From contig CM036771.1 in the NCBI GenBank assembly GCA_020796225.1, positions 28,006,176 to 28,070,175 of the forward strand: a stretch of DNA of 64,000 nucleotides, given 5' to 3'. Below, piece by piece: positions 46,677 to 59,061 of this stretch. The notes under the pieces were generated by a model, which saw only the letters and a program-made list of their open reading frames with translations, did not search any database and was not told where the DNA came from. A program made the position numbers and the translations under genes. This DNA comes from Arion vulgaris (Eukaryota > Mollusca > Gastropoda > Stylommatophora > Arionidae). Position 1 is the first letter of the stretch, and each line of letters starts with the position of its first letter.

Positions 46677-47225
46677 TTAACAGACTCCAGTTAACATGTA
46701 ATGAATACAATATAAGAATAAACATAGACAGAACCAAGTAATGACATTCGCTAGAGAGGAAAAAACTACCAATATCTCCATCGACAATCACCCATTAAAA
46801 CAAGTAAAAGACTTTACATACCTGGGGAGCATTTTTTCTGCACATGGAAGAATAACTAATAAAATTCAACACAGATGCAGCAAAGCAAAACAAATGATAG
46901 AACAAATGGTGCCAATTTTAAAATGCAAACATGTCACCATGAACGCAAACAGAGCAATGCTCAACACAATCTTTCTCCCTACATTATGCTATCAGTGACA
47001 AACCTGAACGCTGACATCAAATGATAGAAGAAAACAAGTCACCACAGAGATGAAGTGTCTACGCAGAATGCTGGGTGTAACAAGAAGAGACCGGTTGAGA
47101 AATTAAGACATCAGGAAAAATGTGAACACAGCATCAGTACTAAACTTCATCAAGAAACAACAAATTAAATGATTCGGCCACATAAGCAAATTACCAATAG
47201 ACAGTGCACCTCAAAGACCGATGTT

Positions 47226-47325
47226 CTTCTTCTTTGCGTCGTTCTTTACTACCAATTTTAATCACTCTTTGTGATATGTTTGATCTTTGCCAAGAATGTG
47301 TATACGTTGCACATTGGTTTGGTAC
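47226..47325 (-). mobile_element. 252-bp SINE family C, copy 3 (5'-truncated)
   Basis: Last 100 bp of the SINE in minus orientation between AGACCGATGTT (47215-47225) and AGACCAATGTT (47326-47336). Lacks the tRNA-like head, as expected for incomplete target-primed reverse transcription. Confidence 0.9.
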
Positions 47326-47699
47326 AGACCAATGTTGATACAATACAATGGATAAAAAGCAAGGGCTAACCATGCAAAAGATGGAACTCAGAGATAACAG
47401 AGGCGATGAAAGACACTATTTAGGAAGCGCACATAAGGACTCGTTCTAGAACTCTCTTCTTATCCTGACGTTTTGAGACATAACAGGATCGGAGAAAAGA
47501 AGGCAAGAAAGAAATGATAAATAGTGTGTCAATTTGTAGATAAATAACTGTACTTTGATGACAGACTAAAATAATGATAAATTTAGATTTCATGACTAAT
47601 TTAATTTCAAGTGATTACTTTACTAGCAAAGGCATTGGTAAAAAATTATTATTGTACCATCAATTACTGATTATATATATATTCCTCTTGTACCGTCAT

Positions 47700-48740
47700 A
47701 CGATGCACAGGTCTTGCAAGTAATTTCTCCATACCCTTCTATCATGGGCAACTCGCCCAATCTCTTCTATGGAACTGAGTCCAATATTTCTTTCTCTCAG
47801 CAAAGTTTGTTTCAAGGTTTCCCTAGAGGAGTCCTCTCTTTCTTGAACACTTTGCCTCCCACTTCAATGTCTGCTTTGGTATTCTTTGATAATTTCTTTT
47901 CAAGGTATGCCCAACATTTCTCCATCTTTTCCTTCTTATAACAGTTGTTATTAGTGGTTGACCAGACATTTTTTTTATTTCATCACTTCTCCTGAATTGT
48001 CCCATTTTACATTCATTATTTTTCGCAGACATTTATCTTAAAATGCATTCAACTTACTTTCTATATCTTTAGTCATTTTCCAACTCTCGCTGACATATGT
48101 TAGGATTGATACAACATTGGAATTGACAATTTTTAATTTAGTTTTAAAACTATAATTTGCAGTTCCATATTTTATCTAGACTTTTAAAAGCTGATGTTTA
48201 TTTGACAATTCTAGCATAATTTCTTTTTTAACATTTCCAGTGCAATCAAAATTGTCACTCAAATAGGTGAACTGCTCTGTTATTTTTATCATTTTAGATT
48301 CCAGAGTGATATCAGCATTACTTGCCATATGTATCTTCATTATATTTGTCTTTTCATAACTTATCTACAGTCTAACTTTTGATACTATCAAATAAATACT
48401 GATTATACTGTATATTTAATGTTATTCTCTTGAGATTTTATGGTAACATCCAATAACAAAAACACATTTGTTGACAATGGTCTGAGTATTATTTGTATTT
48501 AACTTTGTTACCCTGTTTCCAAGCCATAAAGCAGGACAGATTTCACTTTTGAGCTGAACATCCTGAGATTTGTTGTAGTGGAGATGGCAGTAGGTTTCCA
48601 CACTTTGTGCAAGAGGGAAAGGAGGTCAGGCTTTCTTATATCCTCATCTGTACCTCCTGATTGGCTGATCTTTTTGCAAAGGCAGACAAATTCACCAATA
48701 TCTTCTATAGTCCTTCCCTCAATCAATATCAGATCTTCCT
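47700..48740 (-). mobile_element. LINE remnant, minus strand
   Basis: Minus strand reads GRTIEDIGEFVCLCKKISQS, SSKVKSVLLYGLETG (48508-48726), then RRSDEIKKMSGQPLITTVI and WRNVGHTLKRNYQRIPKQTL (47823-48032). The latter matches the + strand piece at 55960-56350. Confidence 0.8.
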
Positions 48741-49249
48741 GTATGTTGGTGCTTTGCAGTACTTTTGTTTTTTTCTTGGCTGATTTTAAGACTGATACAT
48801 TGCACCGTTTCTGTCAGAGTATCTACTTTTTCTAGCAATAATTTGTACAAATTCCCTTTAGTTAAAAATGTAAAATTTAGTTAATTTTGTCTTGAGAGAT
48901 CAAAGCTGGTGTGGTTTTCCTTGGTCCTAGTTTGAGTTTTTCATATCAGCCTCCAGTTTTCCACCAAGTTGTCTTTTCTTCTGCCTCTCTTTCATCCTCC
49001 CTCTTGTGTCCATAGAATGACAATTTTGGAAATAAAATTGGGTCTTTTGAGAATATGGCCAATCAGATTCCTACGTCTATTATTTTAGTGTGTATCCATC
49101 TGTTGGTTTCACAGTAACATGATTTTGTGTTTCCTGTTTCCAATGAAACATGGATTTACAACTGTGACACTTCATCAACCTGACCATTCCTGACCATCTA
49201 CTAAGAAGTAAGGTATTTTTGTCACCACATTAAAAGACATGACATATTG

Positions 49250-49447
49250 TTGAAGACCTTATTGGAGGGGATAGTTAAGGGCAAGAGAACAAGATGAAAA
49301 CACAAATATAAAAATAAGGAAAGTGTCAAGAGTTAGGCAGGTAACAGCCTGTCAAAGTGCAGCATCATGACAAGGAATATAATTTTCATCCAATTTGAAT
49401 TCATTGCAGCAACCTTTGATGTGGAGACATCATATGCTGATGATGTT
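49250..49447 (+). mobile_element. RTE LINE 3' tail
   Basis: GTCAAAGTGCAGCATCATGA, TTGCAGCAACCTTTGATGTG and the ATGCTGATGATG end match the last 120 bp of the RTE element at 56436-59063. Lies about 100 bp before exon l. Confidence 0.75.
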
Positions 49448-49548
49448 TATGATTGATACATTCACTTGTATTTTGTGTGTATCTATTTACTTGTTACATA
49501 TACCTAGATGTTACCTAAGTTCTCTACTTTTAACACATTGCTACACAG

Positions 49549-49615
49549 ACATACTTTTGGGTTGGTTCAATAACTCATCCGAGAATGACATTATCGACTT
49601 CTTCTCTTTGATGAA
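49549..49615 (+). CDS. DOCK9-like: DOCK-D exon l (67 nt)
   Basis: Acceptor CTACACAG, donor TGAA|GTAAGT. Two bases in, 21 codons, two out. The peptide has GWFNNSSENDIIDFF, corresponding to YWNKAS-xEL-DFF of vertebrate DOCK9. An RTE LINE tail ends only about 100 bp upstream. Confidence 0.85.
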
Positions 49616-49619
49616 GTAA

Positions 49620-50580
49620 GTAGAGTTGATTTTGTTTGTGTATTTACTTTTGTGTGTATTTACCTGTTTCTGCATTTACCTGTTCGTGTATTTTAATTTG
49701 GTAAGATGTGTACAATTTAAGACTTGGAAATTGATTGTTAATGAAGTACTTGAGTTAAACCTAAAACTATTGTGTGACAATTATGTCTAAGGAGATTATT
49801 GCTTTGGTGTGTGTTAATTTGTCTGAGAAGAAGTTCTAGTGCTGTATTATGTGTTAATTTGTCTGGAAGATCCTATATTGCTTCTTTGCACGTTAATTTG
49901 TCTAAGGAGAAACTCTAATGCCTAGTTTTGTGTTAATCTGTCTACGGTGAACTCTGGTGCTTTGTTCCATTTTAACTATTGTGCTTAGTTTTATGTTAAT
50001 TTTCCTAATGAGAGACTATTTTGTATTAGTCTATTAGAATACCCTACCAGGGTATTGCATAGCGCTGCTTAACAAGATTGTGCCAGTGTCCGGCTCCTTG
50101 CGAACAGACCCCACACAGGTTTCTGTTCTATTGTTCTATTCTTGTAACCTTTAGAGTAGAATCTCATGGTTTTTTTTGCCTGCACATTGATTCACTTTTA
50201 GTGCACTTTCCCTACAATTATCCTGTTATTAATTAGTTATTTTAGATCATAGTTTTGTACTTGGCTATGGGATATATTTTGTTTATATATGGTATGTGTG
50301 TGTGCACATTATGTGAAGCACCATTCATCTCTGCCACTAATGGAAAAATTGGCAATAGAAAGCACAGATCACCCAGACCTCATGACCAGTGGATCACCCG
50401 AAAGCTGATAATTTTGTTTTGAAAAAGTTAGCATAAGTATATAACAGAGAGCGATGTTTTTTTCTGTGATTAAGCCTCTTTAGATTGAGGCACATATCAT
50501 TCAACCGAACACCAGAACATCATTAAGTAATGCCAAGAGTATTCCTCTTTATGTGAAGATATTGCACTGTTTTAGTTGCA
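49620..50580. repeat. Intron with degenerate tandem units
   Basis: TGTGTTAATTTGTCT followed by variable sequence recurs at 40-60 bp spacing between about 49780 and 50010. The rest of the intron shows nothing recognisable. Confidence 0.45.
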
Positions 50581-50584
50581 TTAA

Positions 50585-50878
50585 CTCTTTCCACGCCAAT
50601 CGCTGTACACTGCACCACAGCTTATTCCATTGAACACCATTCACCATGCCATTCAAGTTGTTTTCACTTATACAAGCCTTTCTAGTTTTACTTCTACTAT
50701 TGTTACTTCTACTATTTTTTAACCTTGTTATTCTAATAGGCTGTCCAGTTTTCTTCAAATTAGTATATAATAAGATATATATGTGTTTATTTATTAATGA
50801 GTAGTTATGGTTTTTTAAAATATTTTTTTGGCCTTCCTTGAATTAACTGAGGCACTGAGGTACTGCGTACGTAAAGAG
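50585..50878. mobile_element. TTAA-flanked MITE 4
   Basis: 294 bp between TTAA at 50581-50584 and 50879-50882. Termini CTCTTTCCACGCC / CTCTTTACGTACG. Non-coding, the same general type as 45509-46676 (CTCTTTGTGTCC). Confidence 0.65.
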
Positions 50879-51032
50879 TTAAGTGTGTGTTTAATTAGTT
50901 TGATTTTTGTTATGTAAATTTATTTTGTTGTTTTTGTCATGTAGCTTTCTGTTGTTCTTGTTAGATATTTTTCTACTGTTTTTTTTTTTTTGCATCCATG
51001 TTTTTAGCCAGCAACTTTCCTCTATTTTTCAG

Positions 51033-51086
51033 TCTATGTCTCCAGCATTTTCAGTATCAAGGACGCAAGAAGATTGTGACTTTGAG
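51033..51086 (+). CDS. DOCK9-like: DOCK-D microexon m (54 nt)
   Basis: Acceptor TCTATTTTTCAG, donor TGAG|GTAGGT. In the frame imposed by exon l it reads LCLQHFQYQGRKKIVTL, matching vertebrate VCLHQFQYMGKRYIA. The longer open frame through this exon is a different frame and gives no homology, so the spliced frame is preferred. Confidence 0.85.
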
Positions 51087-51089
51087 GTA

Positions 51090-52025
51090 GGTTTTGTTCA
51101 CATATAATATCTTCTACATTTATGTCAACCAGTAATTCTCAAATTGGACAAGTGCTCATTAGCTTTGTGCGTTCTCCTTAGCTCCTGCAGCAGTTGAAAA
51201 TCCTTTTTTTCTCAACTCCTTGAGTCAGGAACTCATTTATACCTGGATTGACTAGAGTTATAGTCACAATCAGAATATCATTATATAAGAACTTCATGAA
51301 CTTTGAAAATTCATTCAACAGTATAGACAGTACATTGATATGAAAACTGTTATAACATTATGAAATACCAGAGACATTTTTTGCGTGTTCTGTAAAGTAA
51401 TCCACAAAGATAAACTATCAAACCTTTTGTAATGAAAGCTGGCATCATACAGAGATGTCTGCTGTTCCCAACAATCTTCCTCATGGTTATATACTGGCTG
51501 ATGAGACAAGCAGCAGTGGGTGAAAAAAAAACAGAAGAAAAAAATTTGGTCTTTAATAAATTGCTGAAAGTTCTTGATTTTGCAAATATAGGCTAGATTG
51601 GTGGCAACGAGATTAGACTGCTATTGCTAACTAAAAGGGGAGTAGACTGATGGCAGTGAAATTAGACTGCTATTGCTAACTAAGCTAAAAGGGGGCTAAT
51701 AATGATTGCAGTGATGTTAGAAGGCCAACTGAGAGTAGAGGGAATGCTGGATAAGTAGTTGAACTGCTAACTGCTGAGTCACGGGTTAAACAGCTGAGAG
51801 AGAGATTGGACTGTTGACTGAAAGAGTGGTTCAACTGATAAATTGAAAGTCATTAGATTTCTGCAGGAGTGTGGTTACAGTGCCTTCTGAGAGTTGTTAG
51901 AGTGCTGTCTCGGAATGGTTATAATGACTGATTAAAATTCTAGTACCCGAAGTGTTGTTTGAGAGTCATTAGAATTTGAGTGGTTAAAGTTATGGTTTAT
52001 GTTATCAGTTATATGAGGACTATCA
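51090..52025. other. Intron with short degenerate repeats
   Basis: GAxATTAGACTGCTATTGCT followed by AACTAA is repeated at about 51610 and 51660; otherwise nothing recognised. Confidence 0.4.
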
Positions 52026-52029
52026 TCTT

Positions 52030-52605
52030 TAGCACTCCGGACATGTCCATAGGTGCTCCGATCTCTGCCTCAGCAAATTCAGCAGCGTCCAGTGGCCCAA
52101 CACGTCAGTTCGATGTTGATTAATCAATCTCCTTGCATATTTAGTATGTCGTTCTTTTCTGGCTTCACCAGTATTAACACCCATCTCTCTCAATCTGGTC
52201 AGTGAGTGGGATTCACAGCCCTGAAACTCCTCTGTTCGGAAAGACTCTCAATGCGTGAAGAATGTCATTTCGATCCATGGCAGCTCCTCTGATATTGTAG
52301 CTAAGCCAGCCAATCTATCAGCTCGCTCATTACCCCTAACTCCTGCATGCCCAGGGACAAAAATGAAGGTGATTTCTCTGATCATTGTCTGTACCAGTAC
52401 CTACACCCAGTTGCGTCTCACCATTCCTGATTCGACTTTATGAATCATGCTCATGAAGTCACTGAGTATGAAAACACGAGAGTAGTTGTGAGATGCCAAC
52501 CATTTCACTACCTCCGTAACCACCCGAACCTCCATTATCAAACTACTTGTGGTTGCTGCGAGGCCCCACTGGCCTCTCCTATTATTTTTCCTCCTGAGCA
52601 TGCTG
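52030..52605 (-). mobile_element. I-group LINE RNase H, minus strand
   Basis: Minus strand reads SSLIMEVRVVTEVVKWLASH, ILSDFMSMIHKVESG, then FIFVPGHAGVRGNERADRLA and LRQRSEHLWTCPEC at 52030-52050. More diverged from the 6826-8420 copy than the others. Confidence 0.85.
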
Positions 52606-53014
52606 AAAAAGCCGCTTGGATAAGTTATGGTTTATGTATCCAAGGTTATCAGGATTGTGTCTGAGTTCTAGTCTACCAACTTGTATATTAACCCCTGATG
52701 TGCTTAGTGAAGGGAAGGTAGAAACTACAAGAACTGACCCACCTATTTTCAAAATACTGATGAAACCTAGTATTGAAAAGTCTGTGCTGTTAAACATCAC
52801 TATTAAAGGACTTGCTATATTGCTACTTGTCATTATAGAAGGGAACATCATGAAGTGAACAATTAACTGTCTTACCACCATGTCTAGAGACAGAAAATGA
52901 TGGTGATCTATTCAAGTTCAACATTAATGGGGGAAACAACATTTATTATGGATAGAGAATATAGGAGAATTAGTTTACTTTCAGATTGAATAATTTGTTC
53001 CTTTCCCTTTTCAG

Positions 53015-53142
53015 CATGATTGGTGGACAGAAATCATCCACAATGCCAACTCCATTTACAAACCAGAGCAGACGTCCTGTCAGTCTTTCATCTCAGAGAA
53101 CGCCAAGTCAATATGGAGATTTGATATCAGAAGGATTTCATA
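53015..53142 (+). CDS. DOCK9-like: DOCK-D exon n, linker (128 nt)
   Basis: Acceptor CCCTTTTCAG, donor CATA|GTGAGT. The peptide has QKSSTMPTPFTNQSRRP, comparable with the RKSQTLPVSRNRTG stretch of DOCK9 (a known Ser/Thr-rich segment), then a variable loop. Phases match exons m and o. Confidence 0.8.
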
Positions 53143-53149
53143 GTGAGTT

Positions 53150-54085
53150 ATCTGACCCACTTATTGAAAGATTCATTCTTTTGATAGTGTTGCAACTGTG
53201 GTCACCTGGTCAATTTTTCTTTCAACCTTGACCATCCAAACATGCTATGTTTAATTTCTGTTCTAAATATCATTAGTATTCTTGTGTAGGTGTTTGTCTC
53301 TGATCTGCATTAACCTGCTTATATGCTTTGGTTTGGACAACCGTATGACAGGAACCCAATCATATATCTCATCTTCACAATAGGAGTATCTCTAGTAAAG
53401 CTGAGGACTATACACATGTATTCATTTTGAACATGTTCCAGTGATGCTAAATTTGTGAATGTTTTCATAAACTGCAATGTTAAATTTTACTGCCATGAAT
53501 TGGGAGGGTGTAAATTTTACTCTTCCTCTGTATCTCTGTTGAGGTATTTTCTAGAGCTTTTCTTCATACCCTAGAGACTCCAATACTCTCAAAGTCGTGT
53601 TCAATGCAGCGAGTTATGAACATTTATAGTCATGTGCGGTCTATGGGTGGTTACTGCAGTATCTTAGACACTGAAACGTTATTTCTGGTATAATGTTGCA
53701 GATTAGTGGGTCACCACCACAACCATTCAGGACAGACATAGTTCACACCAACTTTCTATGGGTCTGAATCTAGTAGTCATCTTTAGTTTTTGTGGTTCTC
53801 AAGTAAGACACTCGCTGCTGCAGTCTCTGGACACTTTTCTCTGGGAGAGGGCTCCCTTTGATCTGAGTATTTAGTAGAATCACAACGCTGATTTGTTATT
53901 TCTGGGTAAGTATTCCAGATACGGGATCACCACCTTAATCTTTAGAGAGAAATATTTCTTTGATTATTGGTTTCCACTCTTTTTCCTAACTGAACACATA
54001 CGCAGCAGCCATTGTGGTGGGGTTAACTGGCATTAGCCATGCTTGCAATATGGCATTTTGATGTTTTCTCAGTTTGGTTGTATCT
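53150..54085. other. Intron, nothing recognised
   Basis: AT-rich sequence without a recognised element; merges into the 54090-54265 copy of the 9180-9370 repeat. Confidence 0.35.
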
Positions 54086-54329
54086 AGCTGGCTGATCTCA
54101 TACCAGACACATCTGTTTAGACCTGCAGCTACAACATTTTTAGTGATACCTACATATTTAAAATCTATACTAACTTTACCAGACTACAACAATGCAGCCT
54201 GTTTCCAGGGCCACTGTAAGGAGATGGAGTAGGACATTGGTAAGTGCCAATTCACTAACTCTATTGTGAAGGAACCTGTTTTCAAACCATGAGCTATTTT
54301 GGGGAATACAGTGTTAAGTCTGCATTTTT

Positions 54330-54540
54330 CTTTGATCTGTGACACATGATGGGTCAAATCATGTCAGCTGTCTTTACTTCCAAGTATTACTTTGGTACCC
54401 AATTGAGGCTGGGTCTACCTGAGAACTATTACATTTGGGAAAGAATTCACCCCACTGCGAATTCAACCACGGACAACACATCTGCAAAGCAAGTGTAGGG
54501 TAAAACCACTACACTTTTGTAACTCTCTCTATTGCTCAAT
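54330..54540 (-). mobile_element. tRNA-derived SINE-like repeat
   Basis: Minus strand has GTGTAGTGGTTTTACCC (A-box-like) and GGTTGAATTCGCAG (B-box-like) at tRNA spacing, then a body with CAATTGGGTACCAAAG. No acceptor stem closure. Confidence 0.45.
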
Positions 54541-54609
54541 TGACCCCTTATTCACTTGATCTTTGACTTTGAACTTGGCCGGCAAATTTTGATGGTAATT
54601 ATAGACTTG

Positions 54610-54960
54610 ATAGATACATTTTTTTGGTCTCAATGAGTTTGATTGGTAAATTTTTTCTGTCTCAATGAGTTTGATTGGTAAATTTTTTCTGTCTCAATGA
54701 GTTTGATTGGTAAATTTTTTCTGTCTCAATGAGTTTGATTGGTAAATTTTTTTCTGTCTCTATGAGTTTGATTGGTAAATTTTTTCTGTCTCAATGAGTT
54801 TGATTGGTAAATTTGTTTCTGTCTCAATGAGCTTGGTTAGTAGATTTTTTTCAGTCTCAATGAGTTTGATGGTAAATTATTTTCTATCTTAATGAGGTTA
54901 GTTGGTAAATTGTGTCTGTCTCAATGAGTTTAGTTGGTAAATTTGAGTTATTTTTATGAA
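54610..54960. repeat. 32-bp minisatellite, about 10 units
   Basis: Units of CTCAATGAGTTTGATTGGTA plus AATTTTTTCTGT, nearly identical in the first six and then decaying towards 55020. Lies in the intron before exon o. Confidence 0.93.
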
Positions 54961-55185
54961 CTTAATGGATACATTTTTCTGTCATGAACTTAGTAGGTAC
55001 ATTTTTCTGTCATTATGAACTTGAAGAATACTTTTTACTGTCTTCATAAACAGGTAAGTTACATATTTATGTCTTGATGAAACTGAGAGAATAATTTGTG
55101 TCTGTGATCATGGACTGGAATGGTATATTTCTTCAGCCATGATAAAGTATTTTCTGAGACTATTAATATTTGTCTACTTCTCCAG

Positions 55186-55301
55186 CACCAACCAATTCTG
55201 ATGCTGATGCTATGATACGAGCCTTACAAGAAGCCAACATTTCCACTGAAGTTGGTCTTATTGTGTTGGACATTCTAAGCCTGTTCTGTACAACATTCAA
55301 G
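55186..55301 (+). CDS. DOCK9-like: DOCK-D exon o (116 nt)
   Basis: Acceptor CTTCTCCAG, donor CAAG|GTTCGT. Two bases in, ends in phase 0. The peptide EANISTEVGLIVLDILSLF matches the vertebrate LEANIATEVCLTALDTLSLF helix, followed by TFK. Strong homology. Confidence 0.92.
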
Positions 55302-55764
55302 GTTCGTACCAATCTATACTATCTGCCAGATATGTGTTTAACCTGCATGCTACAGAATTTATCAGCATGTGCACACTTTGCAATCTGCTGAAAGAGATTG
55401 TACATCTTCAGGCAGGCACTGAGTGCAGTAATATCTGTTCTTTTGACTAGTTAGTTGACTGTATTATATAAAAGTTTGATTCAGTTAATATAGAATATTC
55501 AAGGTATGGGTCGATTCATGTTCTGTACACGCTTAACAAACCTTGAAGAAATACTATATTGTTCTATCAAAGTAATGTACATCACTCAAGATATAAAGCT
55601 GCTTCTTCCCTTAATCCTCCATTACATACAAGGAGACAGAAAATAAAAATAACACAAAGTTTTTGTCAGAGAAACATTCACAAGAGATACAAACTCTTAG
55701 TATATGCACTGAGAAACATGTTTTTATCCGATGAGTTTTCACAATATATTTAGAACCGCGCCAT

Positions 55765-55935
55765 TCTGTTCACGAGTGCAGTTTTTCCAAAGACCCGTAG
55801 GATTGTTGCCGGAGCTACAGAGTCCGTGCTTTGTGCAATGCTCTAAGCAGGTGGCGTGCCATTTCTGCGGAGAGGGACCGAGCCATATTGGGTAAAACCC
55901 TGTGCAGCGAAGTCAATCCTTCGGCTTTAAAACCT
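55765..55935 (+). mobile_element. SINE family B, copy 2
   Basis: AGACCCGTAGGATTGTTGCC, GGAGCTACAGAGTCCGTGCT and TTTGTGCAATGCTCT match 20815-21010. Head not clearly visible. Confidence 0.6.
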
Positions 55936-55959
55936 TTTTTAATATGTACACTGAAGAGT

Positions 55960-56350
55960 TTTAGCTGTCACAAATGTATATGAAAATGACTAAAGATATA
56001 GAAAGCAAGTTGAATGCATTTGAAAATAGATGTCTGCGAAAAATAATGAATATAAAATGGAACGAATTCAGGAGAAGTGATGAAATCAGAGACATGTCTG
56101 GTCAACCACTAGTGACAACTGTTATAAGAGAAAGAAGATGGAGATATGTTGGACACACCTTGGGGAGAAATGATCAACGAATATCAAAGCAGACATTGAA
56201 GTGGGATGCAAAGGGTTCAAGAAGAGAGGTCGACCTAAGGAGACCCTGAAGCGAACTTTGCTGAGAGGTATCAGTCTCAGTTTCATGGATGAGATTGAGC
56301 GAGTTGCCCAGGATAGAGCGGTATGGAGAAGTTACTTGCAGGCCCTATGT
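55960..56350 (+). mobile_element. LINE C-terminal remnant
   Basis: Reads NAFENRCLRKIMNIKWNEFR, SDEIRDMSGQPLVTTVIRE, RRWRYVGHTLGRNDQRISK, then after a frameshift the ERVAQDRAVWRSYLQALC end. Same family as the minus-strand piece at 47700-48740. Confidence 0.85.
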
Positions 56351-56377
56351 AATGTATAACAGTACGAGAGTAACTAT

Positions 56378-56379
<2 letters not shown>

Positions 56380-56435
<56 letters not shown>
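56380..56435. repeat. (AT)n microsatellite
   Basis: AT run joining the previous LINE end to the RTE element. Confidence 0.95.
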
Positions 56436-56437
<2 letters not shown>

Positions 56438-59061
56438 TTTTAAATCTGTTCCTAATCATGATGAAATCTATCTGGTTCCTTTTTCTATCTCCTGGGCTTT
56501 TCCATGTGTATAATCTCCTAGATTCTTGTTGGTAAAATGTGTTGCATATAACCATGTTATTTTCTTCACAGAACTGGATAAGCCTATCTCCTCGTTCATT
56601 CCTTGTTCCTAGTCCGTATTGTCCTACAATGTTCTTGTATTTGCCTTTGCCAATTTTTGAATTCATATCGCCCATTATAATTAGTATGTCAGTTGTCTTT
56701 ACTTGTTTGAGAATTTGTTGTAAATCTTCATAATATTTTTTGATTTCTTCATCTGTATGGTCTGATGTTGGAGCGTATGTTTGGATAATTGCTATATCGA
56801 ATGGCTTTGCTCTGATCTTTAAAAGCATCATTCTGTCGTTATACGTCCAATAACCACTGATGTATTTTTCTATTTCCTTTTTTATTAGTATACCAGATAT
56901 AAATTCTGATCATAATCCAGTGATGATCAAACTAAATATAAAACTAAAAAGATAGACCAACCAACAAGAAAAGAACCACATATAGATATATCAGCACTTA
57001 AACAATCAGAGATACAACAGAAATATTGTGTGGAAGTAAAGAACAAATATGAATGCCTAATGACAGAGTGCTTAGAACAATACAGAAGAGAAAATCCTGA
57101 AGAGAAAGTAGCCAATAAATGGGATTGCTTAAAACAGAGTATACAAACTGCAAACAAAAACCTGCCTGTAAAAGAATCCATGAAAAATCAAATGTGGATG
57201 ACTGATGAAATCTTAGAAAAATGACAGAACGAAAGAAAGCCAAGAACACCCCAAAGTATACAATTTTAGACAACGAAATACGCAACATGTGCAGAACCAC
57301 AAAAGTAAACTGGTTAGAAACAAAATGCAAGGAAATAGAAGATATGGCAGAAAAACACAGGACTAGAGATATGCACAGAGAAATAAGACAAATGACAAGT
57401 AAGAAAAATACTGTAAAAGTGGAGGATGTATCAAAAACAACAACAACCAACTTTTGTTTGATAAAACAGAAATATTGACAAGATGGACAGAATATGTAAC
57501 GGCTCTATTTGATGATCAAAGAAGCAGTAAACACAGTATAAAGTGCAATGACAGCCCAGAATATTAAAATCTGAAGTTGTAAGAGCAATCGAAACAATGA
57601 AGCGATGAAAGGCTGCAGGATTGGACAATATTACTGTGGAAATGTTAACCTCCTTAGAGGATTTTGGTATTTCAACCATTACAGATTTGTGCAATGATAT
57701 ATATAACACAGGATATATACCAAGAGACTTGAAGACATCAGTATTCATACCACTACCCAAAAGCCCAAAGCACAGGAGTGCACAGACTATAGGACAATTA
57801 GCCTGATGAGCCACATAACAAAAATACTACTCAAGATCATACATGAAAGAATTAAAAACAAGATAGACATAGAAGTAGGAGAAGAACAGTTTGGCTTTAG
57901 AAAAAAACAGAGGAACAAGAGAGGCAATACTTTGTATAAGACTACTCGCTGACAAGTATATAGAAGTGCAAAAAGTATCTACTTGTGTTTCATCGATTAT
58001 AGCAAAGCTTTTGACAGAGTCCAACATGAAAAGCTAATCATATGTCTACAAGAAATAGGCCTAGATGGGGATGATATCAGACTAATAAGTAACATATACT
58101 GGGAACAGACAGCAATAATAAAATATGAAAATAGCTACTCTCCATACATAGACATAAAGAGAGGAGTGAGACAAGGATGCATACTGTCACCAAGCCTATT
58201 TAACATCTACACAGAGAAAATCTTCAAACAACTAGAGGGAATGCCAGGACTCAAGATCAATGGAAAAATAATAAATAACTTAAGATATGCAGATGACACA
58301 GTATTGGTAGTAGAAAATGAACAAGATCTACAAGAATTAGTGGACCAATTGGACAGAACTAGCAAGGAATATGGATTAGACATTAACATACAGAAAACAA
58401 AAACTATGGTAATCAACAAGGAAATGGAAAAACCTAAAATGAATATAAAAATACAAGGAGAATTACTACATCAAGTAAAAGCTACTCCTATCTCGGTCAG
58501 ATGATAACAGATGATGGCAGATGTATAACTGAAATTAAAAAGAGAATAGGAATGGCCAAGGATAATTTCAATAGTATGAGAAAGTTACTGACATCCAAAC
58601 AAATCACAAACAGGCTAAAAATTAGAATGATCAAATGCTATATATATCCTATATTAATGTATGGCTCGAAACATGGACAATGAACAAGCAGTTAGAAGAC
58701 AGAATTGATGCATTTGAGATGTGGATATATAGAAGAATAAGCAGAGTTTCATGGACAGAAAAACAGACAAATAAACAAGTTTTAGGAAAACTAGGCATGA
58801 AGAAACAATTATTAAGAGAAATAAAATTCAGACAAGTAAAGTATTTTGGGCACATAAAAAGGCATGACACCATGATAAAACATTTACTAGAGGGGAAAGT
58901 TGAGGGAGAAGAGCAAGAGGAAGACCGAGAGATAAGTGGGAGGAAACTTTAAGAAATGGACAGGTTACAGTCTGGCAGTGTGCAACACCAAGGCGAAAGA
59001 CAGAGGATGCTGGAGATTCATTGCAGCCAACCTTCGATGTGGAGACGGCACCTGATGATGA

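Larger units (their letters stand above)
45335..47480 (+). mobile_element. LINE interrupted by nested insertions
   Basis: The left part reads NKFLFADHQAIISTTEEQLK (RT palm, FADD changed to FADH) and ends at the TTAA at 45505. The right part from 46677 continues RLQLTCNEYNIRINIDRTK, FTYLGSIFSAHGRI, NTIFLPTLCYQ and CLRRMLGVTRRDR. Deleting 45509-46676 plus one TTAA rejoins the frame exactly (..QHIN-RLQL..). A SINE (47226-47325) interrupts the 3' part. Confidence 0.88.
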
